Below, in pieces: positions 1 to 5,536 of a DNA stretch of 6,662 nt (positions within the stretch are counted from its first letter, which is position 1; each line of letters begins with the position of its first letter). The stretch is from Deltaproteobacteria bacterium RIFCSPHIGHO2_12_FULL_43_9. GTDB lineage: Bacteria > Bdellovibrionota > O2-12-FULL-43-9. The translations under genes were made by a program, and so were the position numbers. The notes below the pieces were generated by a model, which saw nothing but the letters and a program-made list of their open reading frames with translations, had not been told where the DNA came from and searched no databases. Location of the stretch: assembly GCA_001798265.1 (NCBI GenBank), contig MGRR01000057.1, positions 1 to 6,662 on the forward strand, written 5' to 3'.

Positions 1-2
1 CT

Positions 3-77
3 GAAGGGCATGGGGGCCTATCTGTTAAATTAGAAGATCATGAAAAAAGGATTACAAAATTAGAAGATATTGTTTAA
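3..77 (+). CDS. 3' end of an unidentified plus-strand gene with a heptad-like C-terminal tail
   Basis: The frame beginning at base 3 is open from the window edge to a TAA at 75-77 and encodes the last 24 residues of a protein whose body lies outside the window. The tail is charged and leucine/isoleucine-spaced, with KLED occurring twice ten residues apart (KLEDHEKRITKLED), which looks like a short coiled coil. At DNA level this is a 12-base direct repeat, AAATTAGAAGAT, at 27-38 and 57-68. Codon choice (AAA, TTA, GAA, ATT) matches the neighbouring genes. The gene runs tail to tail into asnS and the two stop codons overlap within TTAA. The family cannot be named from this fragment. A competing reading in frame 1 ends at a TAG at 31-33 and is shorter; the coiled-coil pattern favours the frame given here. 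Confidence 0.5.
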   Translation, partial: EGHGGLSVKLEDHEKRITKLEDIV

Positions 78-1366
78 GGTCTCATCCTGTAGAGCATTCT
101 TGGGTAAGGGACTGCATCGCGGATGTGATCCAGCTTGCAGAGCCAGGTGAGTGTTCTTTCTATACCAAGGCCAAATCCGGAGTGGGGGACTGATCCGAAT
201 TTTCTAAGGTCCAGGTACCATTCAAAATCTTCTCGTTTTAGATGGTGTTTTTCGAGTTGACTCAATAGCCTATTTATATCCTCCTCTCTTTGCCCGCCTC
301 CGATGATTTCTCCATATCCTTCCGGGGCTAAAAGGTCACAACTCAATGATAGTGTTGGGTCCTCGGGGTCTTGCTTCATATAGAACGCCTTAACTGCCAT
401 TGGGAAATTAGTAATAAAAAATGGTTTATCAAATTTATTCGCGAGGAAGGTTTCATCCGGTGCCCCAAAGTCCCCGCCGTAGATAAAACCGGTTCCCGCG
501 TTTTCCAATAACTTTGCCGCTTCTTTGTAATGTATTCTTGGAAACGGGGCCTTTACTCTTTTTAGCGGTTCAATGTCTCTCTCCAATGTTTCGAATTCTA
601 TTTTACAATGTTCGACAAGCCATTGGGCTATATATTCTACGAATTTTTCAGCTACCTCCATGTTCTGCTTCAGGTCACAGAATGCCATCTCTGGTTCAAC
701 CATCCAGAATTCAATCAGATGTCTTCTGGTCTTCGATTTTTCGGCCCTGAATGTGGGGCCAAAACAATAAACCTTTCTAAAGGCCATGGCGTTGGCTTCG
801 TTATAGAGTTGTCCGCTTTGGGTCAGATAGGCCTTTGTATCGAAATACTCAACGCCGAAAAGGGTGGTTGTTCCCTCACACGCCGAGGGAGTGAATATAG
901 GGGTATCAACCAGCGTAAAGTCGTTCTTATCAAAAAAATCTCTTATCGCTTTAATAAGCTGGTGTCTTATCCTTAAGATCGCGTATGGTCTGGATGAACG
1001 CAGGTGCAGGTGTCTATGATCAAACAGATACGCGTCACCATGCTCCTTTGGGGTTATCGGGTAATTTTGGGTAATCTGTAAAACCTCGAGTCCTGTTGCA
1101 TCGAGCTCAACTCCGCCGAGGCCCCGGGGCTCTTCTTTCAGTCTGCCCGTAACAATCACGGAGCTTTCTTGTGTTAATAGGTCAAATTTTGAGAATGTCT
1201 GGTCGTCAAGGTTTCCTTTAAAAAATATTGTTTGTAGATAACCTGTTCCGTCCCGGAGAATTAAAAATTTTACCTTGCCACTACTTCTGGTGTTATAAAC
1301 CCACCCCTGGAGTTTTACTTCCTGCCCTATAAATTCTTTTGCGTGTTTTATAAGAATAGTTTCCAT
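74..1366 (-). CDS. asnS: asparaginyl-tRNA synthetase (AsnRS, class IIb)
   Basis: This cytoplasmic enzyme charges tRNA-Asn with asparagine using ATP. Residues 1-105 form the N-terminal OB-fold anticodon-binding domain, and the class II catalytic core follows. Motif 1 ends near Pro156 (TLVDTPIFTP) and the flipping loop is SACEGTT at 161-167. Motif 2 is FRAEKSKTRRHLIEFWM at 206-222 with Arg207 as the ATP-contacting arginine, and motif 3 is GFGLGIERTLTWL at 397-409 with Arg404. The EFWMVEPE stretch after motif 2 and the HIRDAVPYPR segment near the C-terminus separate AsnRS from AspRS. At 430 residues it is a normal full-length bacterial AsnRS. The ATG at 1364-1366 gives the expected N-terminus, but no Shine-Dalgarno sequence precedes it. 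It begins just after the tandem stops of the upstream methyltransferase-like gene (TAATAAATG), so translation is probably by re-initiation. Its presence suggests direct charging of tRNA-Asn rather than sole reliance on the GatCAB route. Confidence 0.97.
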   Translation of the reverse strand: METILIKHAKEFIGQEVKLQGWVYNTRSSGKVKFLILRDGTGYLQTIFFKGNLDDQTFSKFDLLTQESSVIVTGRLKEEPRGLGGVELDATGLEVLQITQNYPITPKEHGDAYLFDHRHLHLRSSRPYAILRIRHQLIKAIRDFFDKNDFTLVDTPIFTPSACEGTTTLFGVEYFDTKAYLTQSGQLYNEANAMAFRKVYCFGPTFRAEKSKTRRHLIEFWMVEPEMAFCDLKQNMEVAEKFVEYIAQWLVEHCKIEFETLERDIEPLKRVKAPFPRIHYKEAAKLLENAGTGFIYGGDFGAPDETFLANKFDKPFFITNFPMAVKAFYMKQDPEDPTLSLSCDLLAPEGYGEIIGGGQREEDINRLLSQLEKHHLKREDFEWYLDLRKFGSVPHSGFGLGIERTLTWLCKLDHIRDAVPYPRMLYRMRP

Positions 1367-1369
1367 TTA

Positions 1370-4300
1370 TTACGTGTCGAAATCATTACCCTGTATCCGT
1401 CCCGTTTTGCAACCCCGCATCAGGTTTACAGCATCAAGACTAAATTGTTGATGGGAAGGGTCTTGAGATGATGGGTTAAAGCCGTATAATTTGAAAATAA
1501 GCTGATCCAGAAGAGCAAGAAAGTTTTCTTCATGCTCTTCCTGGCTTTTATACGCGTTAAGTATTTCATGCTTTTGTGCCTCCCAGAGATGGAGATCCTG
1601 TGGGAGAAAAATGCCACTGGTGAACTCTTCGAAAAATTCATTTATTCTTTCCTTTAAGAAGCCCTCCAATAGATCAAGGAGGTCTCCTGGCGCGTAAATT
1701 TTTAGGGTTCCACTATCATTTGAAATAAGCAAAAGGTGTTCAGACTCATATTTGATGCCTGATTCTCTGGAGACCCCAGCGAGGCAGAAGGTTTGAATAT
1801 TTGTCTCGCCGCATACCTCCATCTGAATAGCGGTATGTTCCCTGAGAAGGGCAAGCCTGTTTTTCGGAAAAATCGGAAATATCGCGATATTGGAAATGGT
1901 GTCAGCCCCTTTTGCATTTTTAAGTATAAATGGTTTGTACTTGGTTGCCTTTTTTCTTATCTCACCTATTTCATTCGTAATGAATACAATCGCGTCATGA
2001 ACCAATTCCTCATTACCGTGATCGATTTCTAATTTAAGGCTTGCCTCAAGAAATTTGAAATCCTTTCTTTTTGCGGCCTGTTCAAAGCGCGATTTCCTTT
2101 CGCGCAGGATTTCATCCTCCTTATCGTCGAATTTTATCGTTCTTATCGGCATAAGTTTTAAGGTGTTAACTGTGTATACAAATTTGCTGTTTCTCTGGTT
2201 CCCGTTGTGCTGATACCAGAAAGTGGCCAACGATGAATTAAGAATCGCCTGGATATAATGGATTGATTCTTTAGTATTCGGTTTTTTGCAAATTACTATG
2301 TCTCTTGCGGATATTTTTCCAAGGTCACCCTGTAAATGAAAATTATTTACGCGAGCAGTTTCGGGCGAGAAGAGGAATTCCTGGCAAATAGACGTATGGG
2401 TAGTTCCATTTTCCGTACCGATTTCTTCGGCCTCTTCAGCCCCCTCTTTGCGGGCCAGGAAGGCAAGGGTTCCAAGTGTGACCTTTGTTTTCGCTATCTG
2501 GTGCAAAACGCCGCTAAAACCACTTTCCTGGATTATCGTCCATGGATTCTGGTCTAAATCGGATTGTGGAATGGCGCTGAAAAATATCTGAAAGAGATCG
2601 GTTTCTATGACCTGACCATGCGAGGTAATTGTTTTTCCGGCTTGCAATAGTCTATTTAATAGATCAGTTAATGGTATGTTTTTTCCGGAACTTGTTACCC
2701 TGGTTATTTTTATTTTATTCTGATCCCTGTTTTCTTTACTGCTGCATCTCTCCAGGATTGTTATATATCGCGGAATGGGATTGTGCTCATTGGGCAGTAT
2801 GTAGGTATTTAGATCTATAATCTCGATTATTTTGGCATTTTCTAGAATATATTTCCGTAATTTAGTGCCACCTTCACTTGTTGGCCAATAGCTGTTTGTT
2901 ACAAATCCAAGTTTTCCACCCTCCCTGAGTTTTGAGAGACCCAGAATAAAAAACCAGGAAGAATAATCCATATTGCCGCAATAGAATTGTTGCCAATAAG
3001 GTAAATGCGCGGAGGTTTCTTTAATAATTAGTTGTTCAGCCTGTTCCCGGGATTCTGGCGGGCAGCAGACTACAAAATCAAAACGGGCGCTGTTTTTTAT
3101 CTTTGAATAAACGTTCTTCAGGTGTCCTTCCAGGGGTAGGAGATTAAACTTGAAATCACTTTCTAGCTTCGGTGGTTTTTTGGATTGATCAAATTCAAGC
3201 TGGTCTTCACCGTGTAGTTTTAGGGAATTTTGGTGGATGATCGAAAGTGTCAGTGAGGAAGCCGAGGGAAAATCCTTTTTGTTATTGAAGGTTGGAGAGA
3301 GTATCCAGAGTAGTTTAATTTCAGCAAAAATATAGGAAAAAGGATCAATATCGCAGCCATACAGCCCGCCGGTTATTGCCGCTGATAATAGCTGATCCTT
3401 GGCTTTTACATCCCCTTTCGCGTTTATTTCCCTTTTAATCCTCTGGGCAATCTCGGAGAGAAAATTTCCGGACCCCATAGCCGGGTCAAATACTAATTTG
3501 GTTTGAAAATGCATCCCTAGTTTCCTGAAAAACGAAGTGGCGTGGTTCTCATTATTTAGAATCTTATCCCATGTGAATTTAACAAGCGGAGTCGGGGTCA
3601 GGTTAAAGTAGGGATTATTTGAAATATTTTTAAGATAATGTTCATAAATAAAATTTATAATATCGCAACTGGAATCTCTCAAAGAAAATGGTTGTAGCCT
3701 TTGTATTATAACCTCTATTAACTCCTGTGGTGTTCTATACCACGAGTAAGAATTCTGTTTTATGAATAACCAGCTATGTTTATCCGCTACCAGATTTTGC
3801 GTAACAGATGATAAAATCTTGGAAATCGTCCAGTTAAGATCAGAATATTTAACATTTTTTTCATTTAACAGCCCAAGATCAACCCAGTATTTTACCAAAA
3901 TAAACTTCAATAAAGTAGAATAAGCGACCCTGTGTGAAAATATAGATAGGACTTTCTCTGTTTCGGGATCATCTGAATAAATTAGGGTCTCAAATTGTTC
4001 CTGAGTGATGTTTTTATCAGAATATGTGGAATTTGAGGCAATCTGATCAAGGTCATGCAAGACCTTTTCACGCCTGCTTGCTGTCAACTGAAGGAGTTCG
4101 TGCTTTCTGTGAAAGACATCATTTGTTAAATAATTAAGCAGTTCACCTAAAATATCCCGAATATTTCTCTTTATGGCAGGTGATTTTTCCTCATTAGTAC
4201 CTACAGCCGTTTTAGTGTTGTCAATAATCTGGGCGGTATTATTAATAGCAAAGCCGAAATCGAGCTGGTCGATCGAAATATCGGATGAAATCTCGGGTGA

Positions 4301-4384
4301 GACCCCGGAATTTGGTTTTATTATAGTTTCATCAAAGGGAAACGAATTAATATCAACAGTTGTCGTAAAGTCTGAGTTATGCAT
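1370..4384 (-). CDS. large gamma-class (TaqI/Eco57I-like) DNA methyltransferase homologue with altered catalytic motif
   Basis: The product is 1004 residues. Residues 1-70 are polar and low in complexity, and about 70-250 is a predicted helical domain. A motif X-like segment lies at 257-267 (NPYFNLTPTPL). Motif I, which binds SAM, is DPAMGSGNF at 300-308, and the acidic motif II/III region is YGCDIDPF at 342-349. The motif IV position is FDFVVCCPPES at 435-445, followed by the usual downstream core (GGKLGFVTNSYWPTSEGG, 489-506; lRKYI near 510). Residues about 600-750 resemble a TaqI-type target-recognition domain (IQAILNSSLATFWYQHNG, 711-728). The C-terminus closes with the helix LLDQLIFKLYGF (958-969), typical of these proteins. 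Family members methylate adenine N6 through (N/D/S)PP(Y/F); here this is C441-P-P-E444, so ordinary adenine methylation is doubtful. I see no PD-(D/E)XK nuclease signature in the N-terminal part. The gene is coupled to asnS. Alternatives are a modification enzyme with unusual chemistry, or a non-catalytic SAM/DNA-binding protein. The fold is confident; the function is not known. Confidence 0.85.
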   Translation of the reverse strand: MHNSDFTTTVDINSFPFDETIIKPNSGVSPEISSDISIDQLDFGFAINNTAQIIDNTKTAVGTNEEKSPAIKRNIRDILGELLNYLTNDVFHRKHELLQLTASRREKVLHDLDQIASNSTYSDKNITQEQFETLIYSDDPETEKVLSIFSHRVAYSTLLKFILVKYWVDLGLLNEKNVKYSDLNWTISKILSSVTQNLVADKHSWLFIKQNSYSWYRTPQELIEVIIQRLQPFSLRDSSCDIINFIYEHYLKNISNNPYFNLTPTPLVKFTWDKILNNENHATSFFRKLGMHFQTKLVFDPAMGSGNFLSEIAQRIKREINAKGDVKAKDQLLSAAITGGLYGCDIDPFSYIFAEIKLLWILSPTFNNKKDFPSASSLTLSIIHQNSLKLHGEDQLEFDQSKKPPKLESDFKFNLLPLEGHLKNVYSKIKNSARFDFVVCCPPESREQAEQLIIKETSAHLPYWQQFYCGNMDYSSWFFILGLSKLREGGKLGFVTNSYWPTSEGGTKLRKYILENAKIIEIIDLNTYILPNEHNPIPRYITILERCSSKENRDQNKIKITRVTSSGKNIPLTDLLNRLLQAGKTITSHGQVIETDLFQIFFSAIPQSDLDQNPWTIIQESGFSGVLHQIAKTKVTLGTLAFLARKEGAEEAEEIGTENGTTHTSICQEFLFSPETARVNNFHLQGDLGKISARDIVICKKPNTKESIHYIQAILNSSLATFWYQHNGNQRNSKFVYTVNTLKLMPIRTIKFDDKEDEILRERKSRFEQAAKRKDFKFLEASLKLEIDHGNEELVHDAIVFITNEIGEIRKKATKYKPFILKNAKGADTISNIAIFPIFPKNRLALLREHTAIQMEVCGETNIQTFCLAGVSRESGIKYESEHLLLISNDSGTLKIYAPGDLLDLLEGFLKERINEFFEEFTSGIFLPQDLHLWEAQKHEILNAYKSQEEHEENFLALLDQLIFKLYGFNPSSQDPSHQQFSLDAVNLMRGCKTGRIQGNDFDT
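3053..3064 (-). other. methyltransferase motif IV position, CPPE instead of NPPY
   Basis: These twelve bases encode residues 441-444 (Cys-Pro-Pro-Glu) of the methyltransferase-like protein. In amino-methyltransferases of this class the first residue of the tetrapeptide hydrogen-bonds the target amino group and the last is an aromatic residue that stacks on the flipped base. Both are replaced, while the two prolines and the preceding FDFVV strand are kept, so the alignment to motif IV is secure. Asn codons and TGC differ at two positions, so a single sequencing error does not explain it. Confidence 0.8.
3461..3487 (-). other. methyltransferase motif I (SAM-binding loop)
   Basis: Residues 300-308, DPAMGSGNF, match the DPA(C/M)GSG(N/H)F glycine loop of Eco57I/TaqI-like DNA methyltransferases. 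In the family this loop binds S-adenosylmethionine. It is intact here, in contrast to motif IV, which suggests that cofactor binding may be under selection even if adenine methylation is lost. Confidence 0.85.
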
Positions 4385-4517
4385 TGATTTTCTAGAAAAA
4401 ATTTGAAATGAATCTCTTCATCGGAGGAGTGTACTAAACCAATTCCTATTTTTCTAGCTTAAAATTGATTAAATAAATAAATTGGTACTGTACTCATTTG
4501 TATGAAATAAATAACCT
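4385..4517. promoter_or_regulatory. divergent intergenic control region for the methyltransferase-asnS and rsmD operons
   Basis: This is the only gap of any size in the window. It separates two divergently transcribed operons, so it must hold promoters for both. The part at 4441-4517 is strongly A+T-rich. For rsmD the best candidate I can find is TTGATT (4465-4470), an 18-base spacer and TGTACT (4489-4494), each four of six matches to the sigma-70 consensus; this is weak. No convincing pair is visible for the minus-strand operon. A perfect 12-base palindrome abuts the methyltransferase start, and half of it recurs at 4450-4457. A two-codon ATG-AAA-TAA reading frame at 4502-4510 lies just ahead of rsmD. 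No rho-independent terminator or riboswitch was recognised. Confidence 0.5.
4388..4399. repeat. perfect 12-base palindrome TTTTCTAGAAAA
   Basis: TTTTCTAGAAAA reads the same on both strands and ends three bases before the ATG of the methyltransferase-like gene, where a ribosome binding site would lie. The left half with its centre, TTTTCTAG, occurs again at 4450-4457 in the same intergenic region. It could be an operator for autoregulation, known for some DNA methyltransferases, but in A+T-rich sequence a chance origin is also possible. Confidence 0.45.
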
Positions 4518-5063
4518 ATGAGAATCATAGCCGGAAGTTTAAAGGGTAGAATCATAAAAACAGTAAAAGGGCTCACTGTTCGCCCAATGCTTGATCAGAT
4601 ACGGGAATCCCTTTTTAATATTTTGGGTTCGAGCCTATCTGACGCAACGGTCATTGATTGTTTTGCCGGTAGTGGTGCGGTTGGACTTGAGGCACTCTCA
4701 AGGGGGGCCGGGAAAGTGATTTTTTTTGAGGAGAATCGGGTGGTTGCCAAGGTTTTACGATCAAATATCGAAAAATGTGGTGTTTTAAATAGGGCTGAAT
4801 TGATTGTTGGATCGCTCCCTGCCTCTTTAAAAATGGTTAAAGAGGGTGTGGATATCGCCTTCCTGGATCCACCCTTTGGGAAAGCCGTCGGGCTAAAAAC
4901 CCTTCAGGTGGTGTCAACATTAAAGTGGTTGAAGAAAGGTGCCTTAGTTATATTTCGTGCCCCTAAAGAGGCAGAGCTGTTGGATGCCTATCCCCCTTTA
5001 CACAGGTATGACCAACGGATATATGGAAGGTCGAAACTCTCCTTTTTTCGGAAAACTGAATGA
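4518..5063 (+). CDS. rsmD: 16S rRNA (guanine(966)-N2)-methyltransferase RsmD
   Basis: The enzyme transfers a methyl group from SAM to N2 of G966 (E. coli numbering) in 16S rRNA during assembly of the 30S subunit. The 181-residue product shows the family signatures in order. These are the N-terminal RIIAGSLKGR (2-11), RPMLDQIRESLFNIL (22-36), the SAM-binding motif I VIDCFAGSGAVGLEALSRGA (45-64) and the catalytic motif IV FLDPPF (115-120). The C-terminal YGRSKLSFFR (169-178) is also typical. E. coli RsmD is slightly longer (about 198 residues), so this is a compact but complete member. The ATG at 4518 is chosen because the protein then begins MRIIAG as in the family; no Shine-Dalgarno sequence precedes it. 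It is the first gene of a plus-strand operon, and its TGA overlaps the coaD start as ATGA. Confidence 0.95.
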   Translation: MRIIAGSLKGRIIKTVKGLTVRPMLDQIRESLFNILGSSLSDATVIDCFAGSGAVGLEALSRGAGKVIFFEENRVVAKVLRSNIEKCGVLNRAELIVGSLPASLKMVKEGVDIAFLDPPFGKAVGLKTLQVVSTLKWLKKGALVIFRAPKEAELLDAYPPLHRYDQRIYGRSKLSFFRKTE

Positions 5064-5536
5064 AAGCAATTTATCCCGCAAGTTTTGATCCTATAACGAA
5101 CGGCCATTTGGATATAATAGAACGAGCCCTGAAGATTGTGGACCATTTGGTGCTTTTAATCGCAAGATCTCCGGATAAACCGGGTCTTCTTTCTAAAGAG
5201 GAGAGATTGGATATCCTAAAAAATCTATTTGAAGGTAAAAAAAATATAACAATAGATTACTGGGATGGCCTCATTATGGAGTATTCAAAGAAGCACGATA
5301 TTAATTTGGTGATTAGAGGTCTTAGGGCCATATCCGACTTCGAATATGAATATATGATGGCCTCAATGAATAAAAAATTAAATCCCAAGGTTGAGACCAT
5401 TTTTATGATGACAGGGGAAACCTACTACTATTTAAGTTCCAGAACCATAAAGGAGGTTGTCTCTCTTGGTGGTTCAGTAAAAGGGTTAGTGCCACCAATT
5501 GCTGAACAAAGATTGCGGGAAAAATTACGAAAATGA
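5060..5536 (+). CDS. coaD: phosphopantetheine adenylyltransferase (PPAT)
   Basis: This enzyme catalyses the penultimate step of coenzyme A synthesis, joining 4'-phosphopantetheine and ATP to give dephospho-CoA and pyrophosphate. The 158-residue length is typical of the bacterial enzyme. Visible family motifs are the N-terminal AIYPASFDPITNGHLDII (3-20), which contains the TxGH nucleotidyltransferase signature (Thr13-Asn-Gly-His16), IRGLRAISDFEYEYMM (85-100) with the substrate/ATP-contacting arginines and the acidic patch, and YLSSRTIKEV (124-133) near the C-terminus, matching the ISSxxVKE ATP-binding motif. The start overlaps the rsmD stop and the gene's own TGA overlaps the next start, both as ATGA, so all three genes are translationally coupled. 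rsmD-coaD adjacency is common in bacteria and supports both calls. Confidence 0.97.
   Translation: MKAIYPASFDPITNGHLDIIERALKIVDHLVLLIARSPDKPGLLSKEERLDILKNLFEGKKNITIDYWDGLIMEYSKKHDINLVIRGLRAISDFEYEYMMASMNKKLNPKVETIFMMTGETYYYLSSRTIKEVVSLGGSVKGLVPPIAEQRLREKLRK

Noticed and set aside
608..976. 122-codon plus-strand open frame opposite asnS, plus shorter ones at 514-750 and 573-770
   Set aside because: All lie wholly antisense to the conserved catalytic core of asnS, overlap each other in different frames, and have no recognisable domain; they are shadows of the real gene.
1793..2820. Plus-strand frames at 1793-2032, 2336-2557 and 2629-2820
   Set aside because: Antisense to the methyltransferase-like gene, with cysteine- and phenylalanine-rich compositions typical of shadow translations.
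1370..4384. Reading the methyltransferase-like protein as a BREX PglX or a type IIG restriction-modification enzyme
   Set aside because: No BREX partner genes (pglZ, brxC, brxL) or nuclease are in the window, no PD-(D/E)XK signature was found in the N-terminal region, and motif IV is not canonical. Only the shared gamma-class fold is supported.
4173..4406. 77-codon plus-strand frame with a hydrophobic stretch, opposite the start of the methyltransferase-like gene
   Set aside because: It could pass for a small single-span membrane protein, but it is antisense to the coding N-terminus and has no ribosome binding site. The hydrophobic run is the complement of a polar low-complexity segment.
4422..4428. 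GGAGGAG followed by GTG on the plus strand as a start of a small gene
   Set aside because: The frame after the GTG ends within two codons (GTG-TAC-TAA), so no gene follows.
4502..4510. Two-codon ATG-AAA-TAA frame just before rsmD as a regulatory minimal ORF
   Set aside because: Such short frames are common by chance in A+T-rich sequence and there is no ribosome binding site; it is mentioned only in the intergenic entry.
4720..4727. Run of eight T in rsmD, and a run of eight A near 5237-5244 in coaD, as possible frameshift or slippage sites
   Set aside because: Both frames read straight through with conserved motifs on either side, so there is no sign of a frameshift.
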